A DNA stretch of 64,000 nt. Origin: Bog-473 sp963750075 (GTDB lineage Bacteria; Actinomycetota; Acidimicrobiia; Acidimicrobiales; RAAP-2). A model generated the notes under the pieces. The model saw nothing but the letters and a program-made list of their open reading frames with translations. It was not told where the DNA came from and made no database searches. Shown here piece by piece: positions 34,844 through 43,372 of the stretch. How positions within the stretch are numbered: position 1 is the stretch's first letter; each line of letters starts with the position of its first letter. The stretch lies in contig CAVVPG010000001.1 in NCBI GenBank assembly GCA_963750075.1, positions 806,001-870,000 of the forward strand, written 5' to 3'. The position numbers and the translations under genes were made by a program.

Positions 34844-36520
34844 ATGACGACGTGGGACACCACCGTCGACCTGGTGATCGTGGGATCCGGTGGGGGTGGC
34901 ATGGTGGCCGGGCTCACCGCGGCCGACGCCGGAGCGAGCGCGCTGGTGCTCGAGAAGCAGGGACTGGTCGGCGGCTCGACCGCCATGTCCGGCGGGATCC
35001 TCTGGGTCCCGAACAACCCGGTGATGCGGGCCAACGGGGTGCCGGACTCGTACGAAGATGCCCTGGCCCATTTCGAAGCCGTCGTCGGTGACGTCGGGCC
35101 GGCCTCCTCGCTCGAGCGTCGACATGCCTTCCTGACGGCGGGACCCGAAATGGTCTCGTTCCTCCAGGAGCGGGGCGTGTCGTTCGTCCACTGCCCGGGC
35201 TACAGCGACTACTACTCGAACGCCAAGGGTGGCCACGACGTGGGGCGCGGCATCGAACCGGTGCCGTTCGACGGCCGGGTGCTCGGGGAGTGGCTCGGGA
35301 GGCTGCAGCCCGGGCTGGCGCAGAGCCTCGGTCTCGCCGTGATGACCAACGAAGCGCGTTCCCTCTCCCACTACAACCGCAGCATCCGGGCTTTCGGGGT
35401 CTCCGCGCGCGTCGTGCTCCGGACCTATGCCGCCCGCATTCGACGCCATGCCCTCCTGACCAACGGCGCGTCCCTGATCGCGCAGATGCTGACCATCGCG
35501 CTGGCAGACGGGCTCCCGGTCTGGACCGAGGCACCGCTCGAGGACCTGGTGGTCGAGGACGGCCGCCTCGTCGGCGTTCGCACCGTTCGGGCAGGGACCC
35601 CCGTGACGATCCGTGCCCGCAAGGGGGTCCTGCTCGCCTCCGGCGGCTTCGCCCACAACCCCGAGATGCGCCAGGAGTACGGAGGCGATCAGCCGAATCG
35701 AGCGAGATGGTCGATCTCCAACCCCGGCGACACCGGCGAGGTGATCCAGGCGGCGATGCGTCTCGGTGCGATGACCGATCTGATGGACGAAGCCTGGTGG
35801 CTGCCGTCACCCCGAACGGGGAGGTTCGGGCAATCGACGCTCGACCAGGCGCGCCAGCGCCCTCGCACGATCTACGTCGATGCAGCGGGGCAACGGTTCG
35901 TGAACGAGTCGAACTCGTATATGGAGGTCGGCAAGGCCATGTACGCCCGCGACAAGACGAGCAGGGCGGTCCCCTGCTGGCTGATCTTCGACGACCGTTA
36001 CCGCAAGCGCTACGCGCACCAGCGGTCGCGCCCCGGCCGATTCCCGCGCAAGCTGCTCGAGAGCGGGATGCTCAAACAGGCATGGACACTGGACGATCTC
36101 GCCCACATGTGCGACATCGATCCCGCCGGCCTCTCCGAGACCGTTGAACGCTTCAACGAGAACGCGGTGCAGGGCATCGATCCCGACTACGGGCGCGGCG
36201 AGTCCGCCTACAACCGGGCGTTGGGCGATCCCAACCACAAGGTGCATCCCTGCCTCGGTCCCATCGACGAACCCCCGTACTACGCGGTCCAGGTCGTGCC
36301 GGGTGACATCGGCACGTGCGGCGGCCTCGTCACCAACGAGCATGCGCAGGTCCTCGGCCAGGACGACCGCCCGATCGACGGCCTGTACGCCACGGGCAAC
36401 GGTACCGCCACCGTCATGGGCCGGCACTACCTCGGGCCGGGCGCGAGCATCGCCAACACGATGGTCTTCGGCTACGTCGCGGCCCGCCACGCCCTGGGTG
36501 CGCACGGCACCGGATCGTGA
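34844..36520 (+). CDS. FAD-dependent dehydrogenase, 3-ketosteroid delta1-dehydrogenase-like
   Basis: 558 residues from ATG 34844 (GGAGAG seven bases before). Rossmann start VDLVIVGSGGGGMVAGLTAADAGASALVLEK with GGSTAMSGGILWVPNNP, both typical of the KstD/fumarate-reductase flavoprotein family; the C-terminal FAD segment is GLYATGNGTATVMGRHYLGPGASIANTMVFGYVAARHA. PGDIGTCGGLVTNEHAQVL is the substrate-domain hinge. Family members desaturate 3-ketosteroids or related alicyclic ketones. No other steroid genes are evident, so the exact substrate is open. Confidence 0.87.
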   Translation: MTTWDTTVDLVIVGSGGGGMVAGLTAADAGASALVLEKQGLVGGSTAMSGGILWVPNNPVMRANGVPDSYEDALAHFEAVVGDVGPASSLERRHAFLTAGPEMVSFLQERGVSFVHCPGYSDYYSNAKGGHDVGRGIEPVPFDGRVLGEWLGRLQPGLAQSLGLAVMTNEARSLSHYNRSIRAFGVSARVVLRTYAARIRRHALLTNGASLIAQMLTIALADGLPVWTEAPLEDLVVEDGRLVGVRTVRAGTPVTIRARKGVLLASGGFAHNPEMRQEYGGDQPNRARWSISNPGDTGEVIQAAMRLGAMTDLMDEAWWLPSPRTGRFGQSTLDQARQRPRTIYVDAAGQRFVNESNSYMEVGKAMYARDKTSRAVPCWLIFDDRYRKRYAHQRSRPGRFPRKLLESGMLKQAWTLDDLAHMCDIDPAGLSETVERFNENAVQGIDPDYGRGESAYNRALGDPNHKVHPCLGPIDEPPYYAVQVVPGDIGTCGGLVTNEHAQVLGQDDRPIDGLYATGNGTATVMGRHYLGPGASIANTMVFGYVAARHALGAHGTGS

Positions 36521-36532
36521 TCGTGATGAGGT

Positions 36533-36742
36533 TCAGTCCAGCCTCACGCCGTCCCGTCGGACGGTGATGGCGTGGGTCGGACACTTCCGCGCTGCGGCGA
36601 CGACCTGTTCCTCCGGCGCGCCAGCGGGGTCGACCACCATGGCGACGGAGTCGTCGTCCAGGTCGAACGCCCCCGGTGCCTCGTACACGCAGTTTCCCGA
36701 GCCCATGCACACGTCGCGGTCGATTTCGACTTCGAGGCCCAT
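36533..36742 (-). CDS. [3Fe-4S]-type ferredoxin
   Basis: 69 residues. Cys in RDVCMGSGNCVYEAP (two) and KCPTHAITV (one) give a three-cysteine pattern C-x5-C ... CP, with a non-Cys residue at the fourth-ligand position, as in ferredoxins that feed actinobacterial P450s. DDDSVAMVVDPAG is typical of the group. It is divergent from the P450 at 36784 with only 41 bases between starts, so the pair is probably co-expressed as redox partner and oxygenase. Confidence 0.9.
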   Translation of the reverse strand: MGLEVEIDRDVCMGSGNCVYEAPGAFDLDDDSVAMVVDPAGAPEEQVVAAARKCPTHAITVRRDGVRLD

Positions 36743-36783
36743 GGCGGCGATCGTAGGCTCTCAAACGCGGATCGAGGGTGTCC

Positions 36784-38061
36784 ATGAGTGAGTTCGAGAA
36801 CGTCAACTTCTTCACCGACCGATCGGTCCAGGACGACCCCTACCCATACTTCGACTGGGTGCGGGAACAGGGTCCGGTGTGGCGGGATCCCCGCTACGGC
36901 CTGTTCATGATCACGGGGTATCCCGAGGCGATGGCCGTCTACGGCGATCCCGCGACGTTTCCGCCCGATGATGCGGCGTCGGGAACGTACTCGTCGTGCA
37001 ACGTGGTGAGCGGGTCCTTCGTGAAGTTCTCCACGCCGGTGGAGGGGGACGACATCAGCGACATCATCGTGAAGTACCGGCACGAGCTGCCGTTCAGCGA
37101 CCAGCTCCCCGCCTTCGACCCCCCAGTGCACACGGCCCATCGCCACCTGCTGATGCGGTTGATCACGCCGAAGCGGCTCAAGGAGAACGAGGACTTCATG
37201 TGGCAGTTCGCCGATCGGCTCCTCGACGCGTTCGTGGACGAGGGGTCGTGCGAGATGGTGAGCGCCTACGCGGAGCCCTTCACCCTCACCGTGATCGCCG
37301 ACCTGGAGGGCGTACCGGAGTCCGATCATTCGCTCTTCCGGGAGCGGCTGTCCACCGTCCACCAGGAGATCTCCCACAAGCCGCTCGAGTTCCTCTACGA
37401 GCGATTCAGCCAGTACATCGAGGATCGCCGCCAGACACCTCGCCATGACGTCCTGACCGGCCTCGCGACCGCCACGTTCCCGGACGGCTCGACTCCCGAG
37501 GTGAAGGATGCCGCGCTCCTCGCTGCCAACCTGTTCGCCGGGGGTCAGGAGACCACAGTGCGGTTGTTGTCCTTCGCGCTCCGGATGCTCGGCGAGCGAC
37601 CCGATCTGCAGAAGCTCGTTCGTGACGATCGCGACCGCATTCCCAACTTCATTGAGGAGACACTTCGGCTCGAGAGCCCGCTGCGGACCCAGTTCCGGAT
37701 GGCGCGCGTCAGCACTGAGCTCGCCGGAGTGGACATCCCCGCAGGCGGGACGATCATGCTGGTGCCCGGTGCCTGCAACCGTGACCCTCGAATCTTCGAG
37801 AACCCGTACGAGTTCGACATCGCCCGTGCCAACGCCCGGCAGCACATCGCCTTCGGTCATGGCATCCACACGTGCGCGGGGGCGCCTCTGGCCCGCGCCG
37901 AGGGCCGGGTGACGGTCAACCGGTTCCTCGATCGCACGACGGACATCACGATCTCCGAGGAGCACCACGGTCCGGTGGGCGCCCGGCGGTACGACTACCT
38001 GCCGACCTTCTTCCTACGCGGCCTCGAACACCTCTACCTCGACTTGGCGCCCGCCCGCTGA
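36784..38061 (+). CDS. Cytochrome P450
   Basis: 425 residues from ATG 36784 (GAGGG just upstream; a GTG two codons earlier is possible). I-helix LFAGGQETTVR, ExxR as EETLR, heme loop FGHGIHTCAGAPLAR with Cys near residue 364. AFDPPVHTAHRHLLMRLITPKRLKENE is the conserved C-helix region. The I-helix GG-x-E-T pattern (AGGQET) is typical of CYP families linked to terpenoid or fatty acid hydroxylation in actinobacteria, but no CYP number is claimed. Partner ferredoxin is encoded divergently. Confidence 0.92.
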   Translation: MSEFENVNFFTDRSVQDDPYPYFDWVREQGPVWRDPRYGLFMITGYPEAMAVYGDPATFPPDDAASGTYSSCNVVSGSFVKFSTPVEGDDISDIIVKYRHELPFSDQLPAFDPPVHTAHRHLLMRLITPKRLKENEDFMWQFADRLLDAFVDEGSCEMVSAYAEPFTLTVIADLEGVPESDHSLFRERLSTVHQEISHKPLEFLYERFSQYIEDRRQTPRHDVLTGLATATFPDGSTPEVKDAALLAANLFAGGQETTVRLLSFALRMLGERPDLQKLVRDDRDRIPNFIEETLRLESPLRTQFRMARVSTELAGVDIPAGGTIMLVPGACNRDPRIFENPYEFDIARANARQHIAFGHGIHTCAGAPLARAEGRVTVNRFLDRTTDITISEEHHGPVGARRYDYLPTFFLRGLEHLYLDLAPAR

Positions 38062-38080
38062 ACGCGCCGGCCAGCCGCCG

Positions 38081-38890
38081 TCACGACGACGCGGTCGGCG
38101 TGCTCTCCGGCGGCTTCGCCGTCGACATGATCAGCTTCGTCTGCGCATACGGCGGGCCGGCGGTCGTGCCACCGTCGATCGGCAACACGACCCCGGTGAC
38201 CTGCGCGGCACGGTCACTGGCGAGGAACACCACGGCGTTGGCGACATCCTCGGGTTGGGCCTCTCGCTCGAGTGGTTGCATGTACCGCAGCACCGGCCCC
38301 ATCTCGTAGGTGGTGATGCCGGTGCGGATGTGGGCGGGCGTGAGGCAGTTGACGCGAATGCCGTAGGGCGCGAGGTCGATGGCCATGCACTTGGTGGCAT
38401 GGGCCACGGCGGCTTTCGAGGCCCGGTAGGAGATCATGCCGGCGCCCGCGTTGACGGCTGCGATGGAAGCGTTGTTGATGATGCAGCCCCCGCCGTGGTC
38501 CTTCATGTAGCGGGCGGCCCGCTGGGCACCGGCCAGCACACCGAAGAGGTTCACGCTCATGATGCGGGAGAAGTCCTCGAGGTCGTCCGGCAGGAACCGC
38601 TTGAGGGGACTCCCGATCCCGGCGTTGTTGAACATGATGTCCAGGCCGCCGAAGCGTTCGACGGCGAAGTCCACCAGGGCCTGCACCTGCTCCGCATCGC
38701 TCACGTCGGTCTGCTTGAAGGCGGCGGCCTCACCGATGCTCTCGGCCACCTCCTGACCCCGGTCCCCGTCGACGTCCGCGATCACGACACTCGCACCCTC
38801 GGCCACGAGCACTTCGGCGGTGGCCCGGCCGATGCCACCCGCGCCACCGGTCACGATCGCCACCTTCCCGGTGAGCTCTTGCAATTTCAT
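38081..38890 (-). CDS. Short-chain dehydrogenase/reductase
   Basis: 269 residues. Complete classical SDR set: TGGAGGIGRA near residue 15, DVDGDRGQ for NAD selection (acidic residue after strand 2 suggests NAD), NNAG, IINNAS (catalytic Ser), SYRASKAAV (Tyr/Lys). C-terminal VTGVVLPIDGGTTAG. Convergent with the P450, 19 bases apart. Probably oxidises an alcohol formed by the neighbouring oxygenases. Confidence 0.9.
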   Translation of the reverse strand: MKLQELTGKVAIVTGGAGGIGRATAEVLVAEGASVVIADVDGDRGQEVAESIGEAAAFKQTDVSDAEQVQALVDFAVERFGGLDIMFNNAGIGSPLKRFLPDDLEDFSRIMSVNLFGVLAGAQRAARYMKDHGGGCIINNASIAAVNAGAGMISYRASKAAVAHATKCMAIDLAPYGIRVNCLTPAHIRTGITTYEMGPVLRYMQPLEREAQPEDVANAVVFLASDRAAQVTGVVLPIDGGTTAGPPYAQTKLIMSTAKPPESTPTASS

Positions 38891-39083
38891 GCCGCGACCA
38901 TACGATCTCGCCGCCGGCGCCGACACCACCACGCGTGGACGCCTGGGTGCGTGCCATTCGGCCCGGCGCTGCCGGGGTCGCCCGCTTTCATCCCTGTGAC
39001 CTGGGATCCGAGTGCCGCAGAGCCGGGAGGACCCGCCGGCGTCCGATCGGGAACATCGGGCTCGCGCCGCTGTTGGGACATGT

Positions 39084-39635
39084 GTGGGTTGTGCCGTCCT
39101 GCTGGTCTCGGGGAGCCTCCGGTCCGCTTCCACCAACACCGCCGTGCTCCGCACCGCCCGGGCCATGGCGCCCCCCGGCATGGAGTGTGTCCTCTTCGAG
39201 GGACTCGCCGCGCTGCCGGCTTTCAACCCGGACGATGACGCCGATCAGCCCCCGGCGGTCGTGGAGCTCCGCTCCCGAGTCCGTGGGGCGGACGCGCTGC
39301 TGATCTCCACCCCCGAGTACGCGGGCGCGCTGCCGGGCTCGCTGAAGAACCTGCTGGAGTGGCTCATCGGGGACCAAGACGCCCGCTCCCTCTACCGCAA
39401 GCCCGTCGCCTGGATCAATGCGTCGCCCAGGGGCGCCTCGGACGCCCACGATTCGCTGCGCAAGGTGCTCACGTACGCACACGCGACGATCCTGGAGGAC
39501 GTCAGTGCCGAGATACCGGTCGCGGGGTCGGGGATCGGTGCGGACGGCAAGGTCCACGACGAAGGAGGGCGCGCCGAGATCGGGGGCGTGATGCGGAGGT
39601 TGCGCGACAGCCTCGGCTGCGGGACGCGAGAATGA
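39084..39635 (+). CDS. NAD(P)H-dependent FMN reductase family protein
   Basis: About 183 residues. Flavodoxin-like fold with LLVSGSLRSASTNTAVLR (FMN phosphate loop) and STPEYAGALPGSLKNLLEWLIG, the signature of the NADPH-dependent FMN reductase family. The start is set at GTG 39084 because homologues begin a few residues before the first strand; an in-frame GTG at 39012 would add 24 residues without homology. Could supply reduced flavin to the monooxygenases around it or act as a quinone/azo reductase. Confidence 0.82.
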   Translation: MGCAVLLVSGSLRSASTNTAVLRTARAMAPPGMECVLFEGLAALPAFNPDDDADQPPAVVELRSRVRGADALLISTPEYAGALPGSLKNLLEWLIGDQDARSLYRKPVAWINASPRGASDAHDSLRKVLTYAHATILEDVSAEIPVAGSGIGADGKVHDEGGRAEIGGVMRRLRDSLGCGTRE

Positions 39636-39659
39636 CGCCCGATCTCTGGGAGGCCACGA

Positions 39660-40283
39660 GTGATCCGAGCCATCATGTTCGACTTCGGCGGGGTGATCTC
39701 GTCGAGCCCGTTCGAGGCGTTCGCCCACCTGGAGGCGGAACGCGGGCTCCCGCCTGACTTCATCCGCACCGTGAACGCCACCAACGGCGACGCCAATGCG
39801 TGGGCCCAGCTCGAGCGGGGTGAGGTCGACCTCGAGACCTTCGGGGAGCTGTGGTTGGCCGAGGCCCGGGCCCTCGGCCACGAACTGGACGGGCGGCTGG
39901 TGCTCGAACGGCTGGCGGGAGAGATCCGGCCGCAGATGGTCGCGGCCATCCGCGCCTGCCGGCCCGCCTTCAAGACGGCCTGCCTCACCAACAACTTCAC
40001 CCGGGCGGAGTCCGTCCTTTCGTCCGAGGTGGCGGCGATTTATGCGCTCTTCGATGCGGTCCTCGAATCGCGCGTGCTGGGCGTGCGCAAGCCGGATCCT
40101 CGCTTCTACGAGCTCGCCTGTGCGACGCTGGGCGTCGAACCCGCGGAGTGCGTCTTCCTCGACGACCTGGGCGTGAACCTCAAGCCGGCACGGGCGCTCG
40201 GGATGCACACCATCAAGGTGGGCGACCCCGACGCTGCGCTCGCCGAGCTCGAGGCACTTCTCGGGGTCGAGCTCACCGGCTGA
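39660..40283 (+). CDS. HAD-superfamily hydrolase
   Basis: 207 residues, GTG start with GGGAGG at seven-base spacing. Motif I FDFGGVI (nucleophile Asp, but the usual second Asp is Gly), motif II TNN, motif III Lys in VRKPDPRFYELAC, motif IV FLDDLGVNLKPARALGM. The DFGGV variant is that of the epoxide-hydrolase N-terminal-type HAD group (YihX/EphB-like). Phosphatase or dehalogenase activity cannot be told apart here. Confidence 0.87.
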   Translation: MIRAIMFDFGGVISSSPFEAFAHLEAERGLPPDFIRTVNATNGDANAWAQLERGEVDLETFGELWLAEARALGHELDGRLVLERLAGEIRPQMVAAIRACRPAFKTACLTNNFTRAESVLSSEVAAIYALFDAVLESRVLGVRKPDPRFYELACATLGVEPAECVFLDDLGVNLKPARALGMHTIKVGDPDAALAELEALLGVELTG

Positions 40284-40368
40284 ACCGTCCCTCGACGGAT
40301 CCCCCTGTCACATCTCTCCTTCCCACGGTGTCTAAGTGGTGGAAGTCCAGGGGACAAGCAGGTTCACC

Positions 40369-40837
40369 ATGGAAGCCCGACACACCTACAACGGCCCGGT
40401 CATGGCGAGTTCGCGAAGCACATCAATTCGGCCGGCGCCATCATCACCGCATCGACACTGCCGGCCGACACGCAGGAGCTGGTGAAGATCCGGGCCAGCC
40501 AGATCAACGGATGTGCCGCCTGCACGGACACGCACACGAAGGACGCCGCACACGCTGGGGAAAGCCCCGCTCGGCTCAACCTGGTCGCCGTCTGGCGCGA
40601 GGCAACGGTCTTCGCGGAGGCCGAGCGGGCGGCACTCGAGCTGACCGAGCAAGGAAGCAGGATCGCCGACGACCCCAGCGGGGTCACCGACGAGGTCTGG
40701 CGGAACGCGGCCAAGCACTACGACGACGACCGCTCGGCACGCTGGTGTGCCTCATCGCCCTCATCAACACCTACAACCGGTTGAACGTCATCACCAGGCA
40801 GCCTGCGGGCGACTACGAGCCAGGCCAGTGGGGCTAG
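40369..40837 (+). pseudogene. Carboxymuconolactone decarboxylase/AhpD-family gene with two frameshifts
   Basis: The protein can be followed in three frames: MEARHTYNGPVMA from ATG 40369, then from about 40407 EFAKHINSAGAIITASTLPA through CAACTDTHTKDAAHAGE to AAKHYDDD, then from about 40733 LGTLVCLIALINTYNRLNVI to a stop at 40837. Each switch corresponds to one missing base (near 40405 and 40732). The C-x-x-C-x3-H peroxidatic motif is intact. Either a recently dead alkylhydroperoxidase-like gene or two sequencing errors. The original product would be about 156 residues. Confidence 0.85.
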
Positions 40838-40853
40838 CTGCTGAGAGGTCCTC

Positions 40854-41720
40854 CTAGCAGCGATAGACGCGTTCCGCGTTCTCCGCAAAGAGCTTGGCGC
40901 GGGAGTCGATGTCGAGTCCGGCCGTCACCGTACTGAACACCGTGTAGAGCTCGTCGAAGGTTCCGTACGTCGCATCAACGGGAAAGTTGCTGGCGAACAT
41001 GCAGCGGTCGACGCCGAAGGCTTCGATGGCGTGTTCGAGCCACGGCGCGAAGGCGTCGACGTTCATGCACTCGAGTGGCATCGCGAGACCCGAGAGCTTG
41101 CACAGGACGTTGCCACCGACCGCAGCCAGTGCGTCGATCCCGTCGCGCCACAGGGCACGCTCCTCGTCGGAATCCGACCTGGGCCAACCGGTGTGCTCGA
41201 CGACGACGGTCAGATCATCGAAGCCGGCAAGCTGCGTCGCCGCCGGCTGAAGCTGGTCAGGATGGGCCATGAGCTCGAACAGCAGCTTTCGCTCCTGCAG
41301 AGCACGGAGCGCTCCGGCGTCGGGAAGCGGCGCTGCGCTGGGTCCCATCGGGCGGACCCCGCGAAAGCGTGACGCCGTCATCTGCCGCTCGATGAGCTCC
41401 ACGGCCTCGGCAACCGAATCGGTCGGGGGCAGGCCGCCGATGATGGCGTGGGGACCACCGCCGGCCCGAGCGTTGCGGTCGAGCTCGACGGTCTCCTCGA
41501 CGGAGTGACCGCCGGTCGCCGCAGCGACGTTGACGAACTTCTCGACGGCCCATCTCGAAGTCTCTGCTGCATAGGTGTCGACATCGAAGCGGCGGTACAT
41601 CCTCGAGGCGTCACCGGCGCCGTGCTCCGGGGGCCGCGAGAGATAGGGGTACCAATCCGTGCGGGCAGGGTCCCAGATATGGACATGGGCGTCGACGATC
41701 CGCGTGGGTTGGGTGGTCAT
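40854..41720 (-). CDS. Amidohydrolase family 2 (lactonase-like)
   Basis: 288 residues from ATG 41720, sharing one base with the stop of the two-domain SDR (TGATG). IVDAHVHIWDP gives the metal H-x-H, FELMAHPDQL and VVEHTGWP supply later His residues, and CMFASNFPVDATYGT occupies the last metal-ligand segment with Asn in place of the usual first Asp, as in the lactonase-like subgroup of PF04909. Last gene of the BVMO-SDR-amidohydrolase operon; hydrolysing the lactone or ester made by the Baeyer-Villiger enzyme is an attractive guess. Confidence 0.83.
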   Translation of the reverse strand: MTTQPTRIVDAHVHIWDPARTDWYPYLSRPPEHGAGDASRMYRRFDVDTYAAETSRWAVEKFVNVAAATGGHSVEETVELDRNARAGGGPHAIIGGLPPTDSVAEAVELIERQMTASRFRGVRPMGPSAAPLPDAGALRALQERKLLFELMAHPDQLQPAATQLAGFDDLTVVVEHTGWPRSDSDEERALWRDGIDALAAVGGNVLCKLSGLAMPLECMNVDAFAPWLEHAIEAFGVDRCMFASNFPVDATYGTFDELYTVFSTVTAGLDIDSRAKLFAENAERVYRC

Positions 41721-43372
41721 CACACCCCCGTCGGCGGCGGCGCGTGGGCGACGATCTGCCGGAGGGTGGCGTCGAGCCAATCGGGCATGGCGGGGCCGCC
41801 GAAGACGATGCTGCCGATCGGTCGCGGGTGACTGCGAAGGCCGAGCCAGCCGGCGCCGATGACCAGCTCCGCACCGGCGAGTGTCTCTGCCTCGGTCTGG
41901 CCGAGCAGGTGCGCGACCAGATCACCGGCTGATTCGGCAGCTGCCGCATCCGGTGCCTCGATGCTCGCGGCGAAGGCGGTGACGCGTCCTTCCGTCGAAG
42001 GTCGGGCGACCCGGGCCAGCTGCGCGGACGCCTGGGCGCGGCTCCGACCTCCACTCGTGGTGGCGTCGGTGAGGGTCACCAGCTGCAACGGGCGAGCGGC
42101 ACCGGCCGCGTAGTCGGCGGCCGCCCGGGCCCACCCGGCGTCGGCAGCGATGTCGTCGATGATGCCGCGGTGCTCGGCGAGCAACCGCTCCCAGCCTTCC
42201 CCCGAGGTGTCCGCCGGCTGACGACCGGCGGGCGCCACGACGACGGCGTCGATCGGCCCCACGGCGGCGACGACCGAGTTCAGCGCGCCGGCTGCGTCGC
42301 CGAAGCCGTGCGCGACCTCGGCCCGGTGGCAGGTGATGGACCGCGCCTCGAGAGCGGCGGTGAGCGACGCTGCCATTTGCGGACGGTCGGAGACGACCGC
42401 ACAGGAGCGCACGTGCGCCGACGGGTCTTGGGCTGTGCCCGGCTCTTCGAAGATCGGGCCGAACCGGGGATTGCCACCACCGCCGCTCACCTGGCTGGCC
42501 TCAGCCGAGGCGAGCGCACGGGGGACGACGGCGTCGAGCACCCCGGCGAGGCAGACCACGTCGTCGCTACGCACGACCTCCAGGAGGCGCGGCGCCTCGA
42601 CCACGGCCACCTCAGCACCGCCGGCGAAGAGGACCTGGCCGCTGCACCACCGGAAGCTGTCATCGACGAGGTAGGCGCCGAAGGGCCCGAGGTCCTCGGG
42701 GCCCGGCATGGAGGAAAGCGAGAGCCCGCCTCCGCCCGAGGTTCTCCTCTCCCGGCGAGCGCGCTCGACGGCGGCGGCCACCATTCGGGTGGCCGCGATC
42801 GGTGACATGGCGTTGACGGTCACGCCCGGTGGCGCCTGCCGCCCCAGCTGCCAGGTGAGGGCGGCGATGGCCCGCTTGGCGCAGCTGTATGCCCCGGCAT
42901 CGGCGGCTCGCCACCCCGAGCCGGAGGTGACCCCGAGGACGCTGCCGCGCCCGGCAGCGGCCATGAGCGGCAGGGCGGCGTCGAGCACGTTGAGGTAGCC
43001 CCCGAGGTGCACATCCAGCACGGCGAGCCATTCCTCCGCGGTCCCCTCCGCGAAGCCGGTCTGCCGCGTGATGCCGGCGACGTTGACCACGGCGTCGAGC
43101 CCGCCCTGTTCGTCGACCAGCTCCCGGAAGAGGTTGCGCACTCCTTCTGCGTCGGTGACCGACACCGATGAGGCCCGGGCCGAGCCACCCGCCGCCACGA
43201 TGCGACCGGCGGTGGTCTCTTCGGCCTCGGGGAGCCGCTCGGAGCCGTCGAGGGTCACGAGGGGATCCATGGTGAGGACGAACCAGCCGCCGCGGCCGAG
43301 CTCCTCCGCGATCGCCGCTCCGATGCCGCCCCCGCCGCCGGTGACGACGGCGACCCTTGGACGGGAGCTCAC
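41720..43372 (-). CDS. Two-domain SDR protein with a degenerate second domain
   Basis: 550 residues, GTG overlapping the BVMO stop (GTGA). Residues 1-300 are a classical SDR: VAVVTGGGGGIGAAI, NVAG, VTSGSG, and AYSCAKRAI (Tyr/Lys). Residues about 330-550 look like a second Rossmann unit without cofactor motif: AVVSDRPQMAASLTAALEARS, AAVGPIDAVVVAPAG, QLVTLTDATTSGG, RSRAQASAQLARVAR; no Gly-rich loop or YxxxK is present. FabG4-like proteins pair two SDR units in the opposite order, so this layout is unusual. Role in oxidising an alcohol before or after the BVMO step is inferred. Confidence 0.8.
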   Translation of the reverse strand: MSSRPRVAVVTGGGGGIGAAIAEELGRGGWFVLTMDPLVTLDGSERLPEAEETTAGRIVAAGGSARASSVSVTDAEGVRNLFRELVDEQGGLDAVVNVAGITRQTGFAEGTAEEWLAVLDVHLGGYLNVLDAALPLMAAAGRGSVLGVTSGSGWRAADAGAYSCAKRAIAALTWQLGRQAPPGVTVNAMSPIAATRMVAAAVERARRERRTSGGGGLSLSSMPGPEDLGPFGAYLVDDSFRWCSGQVLFAGGAEVAVVEAPRLLEVVRSDDVVCLAGVLDAVVPRALASAEASQVSGGGGNPRFGPIFEEPGTAQDPSAHVRSCAVVSDRPQMAASLTAALEARSITCHRAEVAHGFGDAAGALNSVVAAVGPIDAVVVAPAGRQPADTSGEGWERLLAEHRGIIDDIAADAGWARAAADYAAGAARPLQLVTLTDATTSGGRSRAQASAQLARVARPSTEGRVTAFAASIEAPDAAAAESAGDLVAHLLGQTEAETLAGAELVIGAGWLGLRSHPRPIGSIVFGGPAMPDWLDATLRQIVAHAPPPTGV

